DNA of 14,099 nucleotides from Candidatus Methanomarinus sp. HR1 (lineage in GTDB: Archaea > Halobacteriota > Methanosarcinia > Methanosarcinales > Methanocomedenaceae): contig MZXQ01000072.1 of NCBI GenBank assembly GCA_002926195.1, forward strand, positions 1 to 14,099. The letters run 5' to 3'. Each line of letters starts with the position of its first letter. The first letter of the stretch is position 1. The position numbers were made by a program, and so were the translations under genes. Of this stretch, positions 1 through 6,956 are shown piece by piece. Under the pieces are notes generated by a model. It saw nothing but the letters and a program-made list of their open reading frames with translations, did no database searches and was not told where the DNA came from.

Positions 1-2
1 AT

Positions 3-257
3 ATAGCCCATCATGACTATTATTTTGACATAAAACAAAATAGATATTCGTTCAAAGAACTTTTACACGCAGGTGTATTTTGCAACCTTGAGCGAGTCAG
101 TAGAATCAAATATGACCATAAGGGATATGATTATAGAAATACAGTAGAAATGCTATCTTCGAGGTTTGAACTTATTCAAAAAATAAATACACCTTTTGAA
201 TGGATGCTTGATAGACTGTCATATGGTACTATATTAATATTTCAAAAAATAGATTAA
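3..257 (+). CDS. 3' end of an unidentified gene, possibly a SAM-dependent methyltransferase
   Basis: An open frame runs in from the left edge and ends at TAA 255-257, giving the last 84 residues of a protein whose start lies outside the window. The fragment contains HHDYYFD, then RYSFKELLHAGVF, a short beta-rich stretch, and ends SYGTILIFQKID. The order 'H-x-Y, aromatic-rich loop, R-Y-[ST]-x-x-E-L-L-x-x-A-G' resembles the C-terminal part of class I SAM-dependent methyltransferases of the methyltransferase-11/23 type. The SAM-binding glycine motif would be upstream and is not visible. The methyltransferase assignment is inference from this short tail; that it is a coding 3' end is more secure, because the frame is open and the residues look like a folded protein. 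Confidence 0.5.
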   Translation: MAHHDYYFDIKQNRYSFKELLHAGVFCNLERVSRIKYDHKGYDYRNTVEMLSSRFELIQKINTPFEWMLDRLSYGTILIFQKID

Positions 258-310
258 TAACGAGAATATGAAGATGTGGATTGGAATTGTAGTATAAGAC
301 ATGTGTCCTT

Positions 311-418
311 TTAGTAATATACTGATCCATTTGCGTATTCAGTTTCAAAAGCAGCTACATTATTTATTAAAGAAATACTTACTATAAGTATTAAGCAAAT
401 TATTATTTTTTTCATCAT
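311..418 (-). CDS. Possible 35-residue ORF that is mostly a signal peptide
   Basis: On the minus strand ATGATGAAAAAA opens a 35-codon frame ending TAA at 311-313. It has a textbook secretion signal: MMKK, a hydrophobic core of about 16 residues, and a VAA site near residue 23. Only about 12 residues (FETEYANGSVYY) follow. Its ATG overlaps the TGA of the preceding tiny ORF (ATGA, 415-418), the coupling arrangement seen elsewhere in this window. It may be a very small secreted peptide, or the start of a secreted protein cut short by a frameshift or deletion. I see no convincing continuation in another frame downstream, where it runs toward the end of the convergent gene. Function unknown. Confidence 0.35.
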   Translation of the reverse strand: MMKKIIICLILIVSISLINNVAAFETEYANGSVYY

Positions 419-612
419 ATCCATCCTTCATTTATTGCTCCTATAGAATTTTCAATAGTACCTTCTCCCTGTTTATCACCAACTCCCTTTGGACCTGCCG
501 GGACAAAGATCAATGTCCTGGTAGTAAATTCAAATGTAATTGGTTCGTTGTGACCTATTATTATATCCGTTGCTGGATCACGAATATCTCTATCAATCTT
601 TCGAGAATACAC
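415..612 (-). CDS. Possible 65-residue hypothetical protein, or remnant of a larger gene
   Basis: This minus-strand frame has a GTG start at 612 preceded by GGAGG at 622-618 with a 5-base spacer, a near-ideal archaeal ribosome binding site. It ends TGA 415-417 inside the ATG of the next ORF. The frame also extends a few codons upstream (a TTG at 624), but an in-frame TAG follows shortly before that. The product, containing RKIDRDIRDPATD and a TTRTLIFVPAGPKG stretch, has no membrane segment and no motif I recognise. It could be the beta-rich fragment of a surface protein. The upstream DNA on the same strand (about 650-780) has another open stretch in a different frame, so a decayed gene is an equal possibility. 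Confidence 0.35.
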   Translation of the reverse strand: MYSRKIDRDIRDPATDIIIGHNEPITFEFTTRTLIFVPAGPKGVGDKQGEGTIENSIGAINEGWI

Positions 613-784
613 CTGTGCCTCCAATCCGGACTGGTTCTAAACAATTACTGATAAACAAATGGATATGGATTTATATTAACGGCCACCAGCACCTTGCTCA
701 CCGCACTCAGGTTATACAATATCACATTATATTCTGTTATTTTCTTACTCGCATAATTCCCATATGGATACCATGCGCCAGAGG

Positions 785-2041
785 TTATTTTCCTGAATCT
801 TTCCTGTGCCCCAACAGATCATGCATTATATCAATTGCACAAAAGTCACCACACATAGAGCAAGAACCCGTATCAGGGCACATTTTTCCTGGTTTCTCTG
901 AGTCAATAGCATATCTCATCTGTCCTTCCCAATCCATTGCAGCCCTGCGTTTTGCCAGCTCAAGGTCATCAGACTGTGAACCGTATTTAATAGAATCTCC
1001 TATATGAGCTGCGATACGAAAAGCTATTAAACCATCCTTAACATCATCAGCCGATGGGAGCCTCAAATGTTCAGAAGGAGTTATATAACACAAATAATCG
1101 GCTCCGGCTCCGGCAGCCATAGATGCACCCACACAACCGGCAATATGATCATAGCCTACTGCTACATCAATAGGCAGAGGACCGGCTACAAATAATGGAT
1201 AATTCCCCGTCTGTTTATAATACTTCACATTATCCTCGATATCCGAAGCCTGCACATGTCCTCCCGTACCTTCTACGATAACCTGGACTCCGGATTCATG
1301 TGCTCTTTTTGCCAGTTTCATATTGGTCTGCATCTCCTGTATCTGGGGTGTGTCAAATATATCGTGGATACAGCCACCTCTCATAGTATTTCCTAAAGAA
1401 AGCACAACATCTTTTTGCTTAAGTATCTCTAAAATATGATCAAAATTATCAATGAACGGATTACCACATTGATTAGAAAGCATATAAGCACACGTGAATG
1501 CCCCTCCTTTTGAGACCATTCCCATAATACGATCAGTGTTTCTTAAATTTTCAATACATTTAGGTTCTATACAGTGCAGGACAACAGAACTAACTCCTTC
1601 ATCCACATGATCTGATATAGTATCAAGAATATGATCTTCAGTCATGGAATGAATGCCCTGTTCTACTACTGATTGATATATAGGCACTGTAGTGACAGGC
1701 AGGATAGTATTTAAAAAAATTGAGCGTCTGATAGAAGATATATCTCCACCCATTGAAAGATCAGTAAGAGTATCAGCCCCGTATTGCTGCGCAACTCTGG
1801 CTTTGTTGATCTCTTCATCAACGGATATACTAACACTGGACGTCCCGATGTTAGCATTGATCTTGGTAGCAGCTCCTTTACCAATAGCCACAGATTTCTC
1901 GTCTCTGGTCATGATAACAAGGCTTCCATCTGCCAGACCGCTGCGGATAGTATCCGGTTCAACACCCTCACAGGATGCAGCATCCCTCATAGCAGGAGTA
2001 ATGATACCTTCTCTTGCCATGTCGATCAGTGATTTTTCCAT
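785..2041 (-). CDS. thiC: Phosphomethylpyrimidine synthase ThiC
   Basis: ThiC is a radical SAM-type enzyme that converts 5-aminoimidazole ribotide to hydroxymethylpyrimidine phosphate, the pyrimidine half of thiamine. The 418-residue protein is the short archaeal form, without the long N-terminal extension of the E. coli enzyme. Recognisable blocks are INANIGTSS (about 42-50), DTLTDLSMGGD, the VEGTGGHVQ region, and the C-terminal cluster motif CSMCGDFC with Cys394, Cys397 and Cys401, which would hold the [4Fe-4S] cluster. The motif reads C-x2-C-x3-C, one residue shorter than the C-x2-C-x4-C of bacterial ThiC. ATG at 2041 follows AGAGGT (2051-2046) at close spacing. No TPP riboswitch fits into the 67 bases upstream. 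It lies downstream of a secreted hypothetical gene on the same strand, and the pathway partner thiDN is 1.9 kb away. Confidence 0.95.
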   Translation of the reverse strand: MEKSLIDMAREGIITPAMRDAASCEGVEPDTIRSGLADGSLVIMTRDEKSVAIGKGAATKINANIGTSSVSISVDEEINKARVAQQYGADTLTDLSMGGDISSIRRSIFLNTILPVTTVPIYQSVVEQGIHSMTEDHILDTISDHVDEGVSSVVLHCIEPKCIENLRNTDRIMGMVSKGGAFTCAYMLSNQCGNPFIDNFDHILEILKQKDVVLSLGNTMRGGCIHDIFDTPQIQEMQTNMKLAKRAHESGVQVIVEGTGGHVQASDIEDNVKYYKQTGNYPLFVAGPLPIDVAVGYDHIAGCVGASMAAGAGADYLCYITPSEHLRLPSADDVKDGLIAFRIAAHIGDSIKYGSQSDDLELAKRRAAMDWEGQMRYAIDSEKPGKMCPDTGSCSMCGDFCAIDIMHDLLGHRKDSGK

Positions 2042-2108
2042 TTTTACCTCTCACATTGTACAATATCTGATCAATAACTTCGACTGTAATCTTTACGGCA
2101 AGAAGTGT

Positions 2109-2567
2109 TTATGATATTTCAAAAAAAAGGTTTGGTGTACAAATAACATTCAGGTGCTCCCTTTCTACACCTGATGGGAATTTTACATATAAATTTACCG
2201 TAGTACCAAATGGGCAAGAATCATGGAAATAATAATTAAGTCCCTGCTCAGGATTCTGATATGTTACATCTGTAGCCTTTACTACTGCATGATCATACAT
2301 AGTACTTATTGTGCTAACATTATTAAATTCATGGAACAGGTCATCAATTACAGGTTCAAGACTGCTACTGCCTAACATTAGAATATAAATCCTGGCTACT
2401 GCATCCAGTTCATAATTCACAGTAAACGTAGCATCGGTACCATGCAGTTCCATATTGATATTTTGTATCTTTATATAATCTGGCATTTCTGCACTGGCAG
2501 AACCTAATGATAGAATAAATAATGATATTAATATGCCAATAAATATAAGTCTAGATTTATGTTTCAT
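2109..2567 (-). CDS. Secreted hypothetical protein, 152 residues
   Basis: I do not recognise a named family. The N-terminus is a clear signal peptide: MKHKSR, a hydrophobic core of about 16 residues, and an ASA site at 24-26, leaving a mature domain of about 126 residues outside the membrane. There is no lipobox cysteine and no second membrane segment. The mature part is polar and rich in beta-type residues, opening with DYIKIQNINMELHGTDATF and YELDAVARIYILMLG. It has two cysteines, one in HDSCPFGTT and one in VICTPN, which could form a disulfide. The gene lies 67 bases upstream of thiC on the same strand, so it could be co-transcribed, but nothing in the protein suggests a thiamine role. It may be a conserved archaeal extracytoplasmic protein; the function is open. 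Confidence 0.8.
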   Translation of the reverse strand: MKHKSRLIFIGILISLFILSLGSASAEMPDYIKIQNINMELHGTDATFTVNYELDAVARIYILMLGSSSLEPVIDDLFHEFNNVSTISTMYDHAVVKATDVTYQNPEQGLNYYFHDSCPFGTTVNLYVKFPSGVEREHLNVICTPNLFFEIS

Positions 2568-2619
2568 CTATGTATCCCACTTAATTTTATTCATGAGTTT
2601 TTATTATTAATTACCTGAG

Positions 2620-2630
2620 ATTATTTATGT
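2620..2630 (-). promoter_or_regulatory. Candidate TATA box of the secreted hypothetical gene
   Basis: Read on the minus strand this is ACATAAATAAT, a reasonable archaeal TATA element. It would place the transcript start near 2598, about 30 bases before the ATG at 2567. A second AT-rich option lies at about 2601-2613. Prediction from sequence only. Confidence 0.3.
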
Positions 2631-2746
2631 ATTTTGGTCGGATGAGAAACGGTGAATTTTTTTTTACACATCGGGTCAATAAAATCGGACGATCCAACCA
2701 GTGCCATGTTAACTTCCGGGTATCAGATCATGAAGAGCATACACAC

Positions 2747-3676
2747 TCAATCTCTAGCGCCATATTTTGATTTATATTCTCTTAAAGCACGTTTTGATGA
2801 ATACCACACTCTTCCAATCTTAACTGCATCCAAAACTCCTTGTCTAGCTCGCAAACTCATGTATTCTTGAGAATATGTAGTATCCTTAGCGAGTTCTTTT
2901 AGAGGTAACAATTCATCAATTCCACCGAAAATTGACAGATACATTGTGATACTCTCATCTAAAGCTTTTGCAATAAAGTTCACAAATGGGGAAAGGTTTC
3001 CATTATCTGCTAACTTAAGTAATTGGTAATATTTTCTTCTGTTTTCTGTTTTTAGTACTATGGGGGGAAAACTTTTGGAAATGAAGTATAAGTTTGTCAA
3101 TAACCGTGCTACTCGCCCATTACCATCTATGAATGGATGAATCTCCACAAACCTATGATGAAGAAAAGCAGCTGTTTCAATAGGATGCGTGTTACTTTGA
3201 CCGATCTTATTGATCAATTCATCCATTAATTTAATGACTTTTGACCAGTCAGGAGGTGTTTTTATCGCACCGGCTATTCTTACATTTTTTGTCCGATATT
3301 TTCCTGCCTCTTCAAGAATACCAGCGGTAACAATTTCATGAATCTGCTGTATAACAACATGATCTATTCCTTTATTGTTTTTCGCTATATTTTCCAATAA
3401 ATCAAATGCTTTTGCATTATTTGTAGCCTCAATATGCTCTTTTAATGATTTCCCGCTAATTGTTATACCCTCTTCGAGAACAAGCTTTGTCTCTGAAAGC
3501 GTAAGGGTGTTACCTTCTATTGCATTTGAATGGTAAGTATGGTAAAGGCGATACTCTCCATTCAGTTTTTTCACAGCATCTGCTGGCAGTGGGCGTTTTG
3601 AATTTAACATTTGAATTTTTTCATTAATGCGTGAAAGGATACTTTCTTGAATCAACGAGGTATCGGTATTGGACAT
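2747..3676 (-). CDS. fic: Fic family protein (AMPylase-like) with N-terminal inhibitory motif and C-terminal DNA-binding-like domain
   Basis: Fic enzymes usually transfer AMP from ATP to hydroxyl side chains of target proteins. The catalytic motif is intact: HPFIDGNGRVAR at 180-191, with catalytic His180, Asp184, Asn186 and Arg188/191. A SNAIEGN motif at 50-56 is the autoinhibitory [S/T]xxxE[G/N] helix; its N-terminal position makes this a class II Fic, whose activity is held back by Glu54. Residues about 255-303 (LPLKELAKDTTYSQEYMSL ... VKIGRVWYSSKRALREY) look like the helix-turn-helix/excisionase-like tail found on many archaeal and bacterial Fic proteins and may bind DNA. ATG at 3676 has AAGGT a few bases upstream. 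The gene sits between thiamine genes without an obvious link to them, has no antitoxin partner next to it, and looks like an accessory insertion. Target unknown. Confidence 0.93.
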   Translation of the reverse strand: MSNTDTSLIQESILSRINEKIQMLNSKRPLPADAVKKLNGEYRLYHTYHSNAIEGNTLTLSETKLVLEEGITISGKSLKEHIEATNNAKAFDLLENIAKNNKGIDHVVIQQIHEIVTAGILEEAGKYRTKNVRIAGAIKTPPDWSKVIKLMDELINKIGQSNTHPIETAAFLHHRFVEIHPFIDGNGRVARLLTNLYFISKSFPPIVLKTENRRKYYQLLKLADNGNLSPFVNFIAKALDESITMYLSIFGGIDELLPLKELAKDTTYSQEYMSLRARQGVLDAVKIGRVWYSSKRALREYKSKYGARD

Positions 3677-3706
3677 AATTTACCTTATCAGATATAGGAT
3701 ATAATG

Positions 3707-3737
3707 ATACATACATACATATATACATAGATACACA
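3707..3737. repeat. Short ATAC-type simple repeat upstream of fic
   Basis: The + strand reads ATACATACATACATATATAC followed by ATAGATACACA: three exact ATAC units, then degenerate ones. It lies 31-61 bases upstream of the fic start and includes its most likely TATA box, so slippage here would change promoter spacing. Confidence 0.6.
3715..3729 (-). promoter_or_regulatory. fic: Candidate TATA box of fic
   Basis: Minus strand TATGTATATATGTAT. It would start transcription near 3697, leaving a leader of about 20 bases that contains the AAGGT ribosome binding site before the ATG at 3676. A nearer TATA-like string (ATTATATCC, about 3698-3706) would give almost no leader. Confidence 0.35.
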
Positions 3738-3773
3738 TATCGGTATCGGTGGATTTTTGAACTATCCGATACC
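3738..3773. promoter_or_regulatory. Inverted and direct repeat of GGTATCGG in the fic/thiDN intergenic region
   Basis: GGTATCGG at 3742-3749 is matched by its exact reverse complement CCGATACC at 3766-3773, across a 16-base spacer. The first arm is also part of the direct repeat TATCGGTATCGG (3738-3749). The same octamer recurs at 3659-3666, over the first codons of fic. It lies just upstream of the fic TATA box and could be an operator. Confidence 0.35.
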
Positions 3774-3905
3774 AAGGCACATATCTGCCAGAAAATATAT
3801 CAATTTAGTAGCTATAGCAGGTGTTTTTAAATGTTAATAACAACATGCTTTATCGAGAAGTCCCCAAGCCAATCTTGACACTATGGTTCAAACAACACGA
3901 TATCA

Positions 3906-3956
3906 CAATATATGTTTAAGGTAATTAACATTATATACCTACTAATAACACGAGGT
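3906..3956 (+). promoter_or_regulatory. Candidate promoter and ribosome binding site of thiDN
   Basis: Two TATA-like strings precede thiDN: ATATATGTTTAA at about 3908-3919 and TTATATACC at 3931-3939. The first would give a leader of about 25 bases, the second almost none. GAGGT at 3952-3956, seven bases before the ATG at 3964, is a clear Shine-Dalgarno and favours the upstream box. No TPP riboswitch-like sequence is seen in the 287-base gap to fic. Confidence 0.4.
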
Positions 3957-3963
3957 ATTTATT

Positions 3964-5310
3964 ATGAAAGAACCCACAGTGGTCATGACAATAGCAGGAT
4001 CTGATTCCGGAGGAGGTGCCGGTATACAGGCTGATCTAAAGACCTTTGCCGCACTTGATGTACACGGCACCTGTGCCATCACATCAATTACTTCACAAAA
4101 CACGTTAGGTGTACAGGCAATCCATAACCTGCCTATAGAGACCATTGACTCCCAGATCAAAGCTGTAACATCAGATATGAACATTGCATATGCCAAGACA
4201 GGTATGCTATCATCATCCGGGATCATTCGAAAAGTAACTGAAATAATTAAGATCAATAAAATCCCTCTAGTGGTCGATCCTGTCATGGCGGCAGAAGCAG
4301 GGGGAAGTCTCATGCAAACTGAAGCACTTAGCACCCTGCAAGAAGAACTCATCCCGTTATCAACAGTAATAACACCTAATATCCATGAAGCAGAAACACT
4401 CTGCGGCATATCAATACACGACTGGCAGGATGCAAAACAAGCTGCAAAGCATATAGTGGATTGTGGTGCTAATGCAGTGATAATCACAGGAGGACATCTT
4501 GACGGATCAGATCTCTTATTTGATGGTGCTGATCACTCCTTAATTAAAGGATCACTAATTAAAGGCGGGACTCATGGCGCAGGATGTACCTACTCAGCAG
4601 CTCTTAGTGTATTTCTTGCAAAAGGGGAATCACTAAATAAAGCAGCTTACAATGCCAAGTCCTTTGTCACTAATGCCATCATGCAAAGTAGACCGATAGG
4701 TCAGGGCGTAGGACCGGTTAATTCTATAAAAAGCACACTACAGGATGCTTATAGATACAAAGCTCTACAGGATGTTACAAAAGCCTTTGCAATACTTGGA
4801 TCATCTGATGATATTCACATCCTTATCCCCGAAGTAGGATGTAATATTGTAAGTGCTCTTCCCTATGCTGCCGGTGTTGATGAAGTATGCGCTATACAGG
4901 GAAGGATTGTCAGGCTCAACGCCCTGGCACATAGTGTAGGATGCCCTGCTTTCGGAGCCAGCAGTCACGTAGCACGCATTGTACTGGCAGCTATGCAATA
5001 TGACTCTCAACTCAAAAGTGCCATTAATATCAAGTACTCGGAAAAGATCCTGCAAGTGATCTTAAGTATGGGCTTTACAATAGCATCCTTTGACAGGGAA
5101 CATGAACCATCCGGTACAGGTACAATGGAATGGGGTACCGCTCATGCTATTAAGACATATATACAGCTTCACAATAAGATACCTGAAATAATATATGATC
5201 GTGGTGCAGTTGGCAAGGAACCTATGATCAGGTTATTATCATATAGTGCCGAGGATGCAGCTAACAGGGCAGTGAAAATAGCAAAAGCATTAAAAAAATC
5301 GAGTAAGTAA
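3964..5310 (+). CDS. thiDN: Bifunctional hydroxymethylpyrimidine (phosphate) kinase / ThiN-type thiamine-phosphate synthase
   Basis: This 448-residue fusion carries out two late steps of thiamine synthesis. Residues 1 to about 260 are ThiD, a ribokinase-fold kinase that phosphorylates HMP/HMP-P: AGSDSGGGAGIQAD at 11-24 binds the pyrimidine and phosphates, VDPVM is at 104-108, and THGAGC at 203-208 is the anion hole with Cys208 (usually THGTGC, so Thr is Ala here). Residues about 265-445 are ThiN, the archaeal thiamine-phosphate synthase unrelated to ThiE. It has the family features IPEVGCNIVSALP (288-300), GRIVRL, FGASSHVARIV and a C-terminal EWGTAHAI / YDRGAVGKEP region. ThiDN couples HMP-PP to thiazole phosphate. 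GAGGT precedes the ATG. It converges with the radical SAM gene, with only three bases between the stop codons. Confidence 0.95.
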   Translation: MKEPTVVMTIAGSDSGGGAGIQADLKTFAALDVHGTCAITSITSQNTLGVQAIHNLPIETIDSQIKAVTSDMNIAYAKTGMLSSSGIIRKVTEIIKINKIPLVVDPVMAAEAGGSLMQTEALSTLQEELIPLSTVITPNIHEAETLCGISIHDWQDAKQAAKHIVDCGANAVIITGGHLDGSDLLFDGADHSLIKGSLIKGGTHGAGCTYSAALSVFLAKGESLNKAAYNAKSFVTNAIMQSRPIGQGVGPVNSIKSTLQDAYRYKALQDVTKAFAILGSSDDIHILIPEVGCNIVSALPYAAGVDEVCAIQGRIVRLNALAHSVGCPAFGASSHVARIVLAAMQYDSQLKSAINIKYSEKILQVILSMGFTIASFDREHEPSGTGTMEWGTAHAIKTYIQLHNKIPEIIYDRGAVGKEPMIRLLSYSAEDAANRAVKIAKALKKSSK

Positions 5311-5313
5311 AGA

Positions 5314-6225
5314 TCAATTAGAAGGAAAGCCCCGGTGCAGACCCAGTCCTATTGCCATATCCAAAACATTACCACGCTCTTCAATATACGGAGGACGGTT
5401 GATCTCATCGAACTCACTTGCATGGTATGAAGGTCTATACTGGAACATAATGTTCACATAACTGTCCCTGGATATCTCATTAGCAATGAATTCCAATACC
5501 TTGAGACTTCCTGCCCCATCATTAGGCAGTATCAGGTGACGGATCAACAATCCATGATAAGCAATATCCTTCTCGATCACCAGATCTCCTACCTGTTTGT
5601 GCATCTCGGTGATTGCTTTGCTGCAGACCTCAAAATAATCAGGAGCATTACTGTACAATTGGGCCGTTTCATCATTACCATACTTGAAATCAGGCATATA
5701 TATATCAATGATCCCATCAAGCAGCTTAAGTGTCTTAACACTCTCATATCCGCTGCAGTTATAAACAATGGGTAATCTTAATCCTTTTCGAGCAGCAATG
5801 GCTATAGACTCTACAAGCTGAGGAGTGTAATGAGTAGGAGTCACCAGGTTGATATTATGACATCCGATACGCTGGAGATAGAGCATATTATCTGCCAATT
5901 GTTCACTGGTCATGGGCAGTCCAACCTCGTTATAGCTGGTCTCATAGTTCTGGCAGTATACACACCGCAGATTACAATGTGTTAAAAAAACAGCACCGGA
6001 CCCCCCCAAACCTACCAGAGGTGTTTCTTCCCAGAAATGGGGCTGGATCATAGAAACCATCATATTTGCATCTGCTTTACAGTACCCGGTCTTGCCCTGG
6101 AGTCTGTTTATTTTACATTCCCTTGGACAGAGATCACAGTTTGTTAAAATATCAAATAAACTCTCAATACGTTCATCAATCTCTCCCGTATTGACCAGTT
6201 CCATATACGCAGGTGTAAAATTCAT
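5314..6225 (-). CDS. PflX-like radical SAM protein (COG1313 type)
   Basis: This is a radical SAM protein related to pyruvate formate-lyase activating enzyme. The cluster motif CNLRCVYCQN gives Cys84, Cys88 and Cys91 (numbered from the chosen start) for the SAM-bound [4Fe-4S] cluster. An N-terminal set of cysteines (CDLCPREC at 30-37 and GYC at 47-49) is typical of the PflX/COG1313 group and may bind a further metal or cluster. The substrate is not known for the family. I chose the ATG at 6225 (MNFTPAYMEL) because AAAGGA lies seven bases before it and relatives start at this point. A longer frame from the ATG at 6270 adds 15 residues and would overlap the DUF47 stop by four bases. It is the last gene of the phoU-pit-DUF47 unit, but may simply be read through from it. 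Confidence 0.85.
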   Translation of the reverse strand: MNFTPAYMELVNTGEIDERIESLFDILTNCDLCPRECKINRLQGKTGYCKADANMMVSMIQPHFWEETPLVGLGGSGAVFLTHCNLRCVYCQNYETSYNEVGLPMTSEQLADNMLYLQRIGCHNINLVTPTHYTPQLVESIAIAARKGLRLPIVYNCSGYESVKTLKLLDGIIDIYMPDFKYGNDETAQLYSNAPDYFEVCSKAITEMHKQVGDLVIEKDIAYHGLLIRHLILPNDGAGSLKVLEFIANEISRDSYVNIMFQYRPSYHASEFDEINRPPYIEERGNVLDMAIGLGLHRGFPSN

Positions 6226-6266
6226 AATAATTCCTTTTTTTATAGTCGAGGATTTTATTCTGTTTA

Positions 6267-6956
6267 TCATCTTCGCAGGATCATAGTCCTGAGACGATCT
6301 GCTGCCGTATCAGCACTATCTGAAATATTGCCTATATCCCTGACAAGACTTATCAGATAGAACACACCAGTACCTCCTAATTCGTCTTCATGATCAAATA
6401 TCTTTTGCTGGAGTTGTTTTTTTGCAATATCAGCTTCATGTTCCAGTTCCTCTATTATAGGGATCATTTTGAGTATCCTTTTAATCTCTTTCTTGCTAAA
6501 AGAAGTTTCAAGTAGTTTGGCGATCTCATCCACTGTTGACTCATATGCATCAACTGTCTTGATCGTTCTCTCCATTAGTTCCAGCAGACCTTCTTTTATC
6601 TCAAGAGGAAGTTTCATTTTCCTCAATGTAAGCCAGTGTGCCGTATGATGGGCATTGTCAGTTATAGAATCCTGTGGTCTTAAAAAGGAAAGCAGATCAT
6701 TAGAGTCAACAGGCAGCATTATTGAACTTGGGATCAGTTTACGTATTGTCTGTTTAATGATGTCGGCCTCGTATTCAATAGCAAATATCTCGGTGTTCAA
6801 TGTCTCTACAGTCATATAATCACCGCGGCAGTAGGCATCTACTGCCATATTCAACTTGTGAACTGCCTCAACTGCTTTTTGTGCATGTGTATGCACCGGT
6901 TTGAAAGGTGATTCTCCGAAAATCCCCAGAACAGAACGGATATACTCAATTGGCAT
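6267..6956 (-). CDS. DUF47 (PhoU-like, UPF0111) phosphate-transport accessory protein
   Basis: The 229-residue, all-helical protein belongs to the DUF47/COG1392 family, a cytoplasmic relative of PhoU that usually accompanies PiT transporters. Visible landmarks are the repeated acidic helix ends EYEAD (61-65) and LEHEAD (171-176), the DSITDNAHH stretch (96-104) and DIGNISDSADTAADRL (207-222), matching the two metal-binding helical repeats of the fold. Its ATG (6954-6956) overlaps the pit stop codon by one base (TAATG), so it is translationally coupled to the transporter and presumably acts on it, for example by gating uptake. The role as PiT regulator is family knowledge plus context; the biochemical mechanism is not settled. 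Confidence 0.9.
   Translation of the reverse strand: MPIEYIRSVLGIFGESPFKPVHTHAQKAVEAVHKLNMAVDAYCRGDYMTVETLNTEIFAIEYEADIIKQTIRKLIPSSIMLPVDSNDLLSFLRPQDSITDNAHHTAHWLTLRKMKLPLEIKEGLLELMERTIKTVDAYESTVDEIAKLLETSFSKKEIKRILKMIPIIEELEHEADIAKKQLQQKIFDHEDELGGTGVFYLISLVRDIGNISDSADTAADRLRTMILRR

Larger units (their letters stand above)
258..784. other. Gene-poor interval between the left-edge gene and thiC
   Basis: This interval of about 530 bases separates the convergent left-edge gene and thiC. Apart from the two tiny minus-strand ORFs (311-418 and 415-612), I see no tRNA, rRNA, CRISPR repeat or transposon end. The part between 640 and 784 has a minus-strand frame free of stops for about 45 codons but without a start or ribosome binding site. 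Overall it looks like degraded coding sequence rather than a regulatory region. Confidence 0.4.

Noticed and set aside
540..1007. Open + strand frame of 155 codons over the thiC 3' end
   Set aside because: It is antisense to well-supported thiC coding sequence, has no ribosome binding site and gives an unlikely, low-complexity protein.
2042..2108. Possible TPP riboswitch before thiC
   Set aside because: The gap is only 67 bases and contains no CTGAGA-type core; the gap before thiDN lacks one too.
2653..2663. T-run as transcription terminator
   Set aside because: The T-run is on the + strand, while both neighbouring genes are on the minus strand, so it cannot end their transcripts.
3942..4487. 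Long minus-strand open frame of 181 codons over thiDN
   Set aside because: It is a shadow of the ThiD-coding frame; the + strand protein has full family motifs.
4541..4569. Repeated SLIKG in ThiDN (near-identical 15-base units), possible insertion
   Set aside because: The distance between the DG turn and the THGAGC loop equals that of ordinary ThiD proteins, so nothing has been inserted; the repeat is probably chance.
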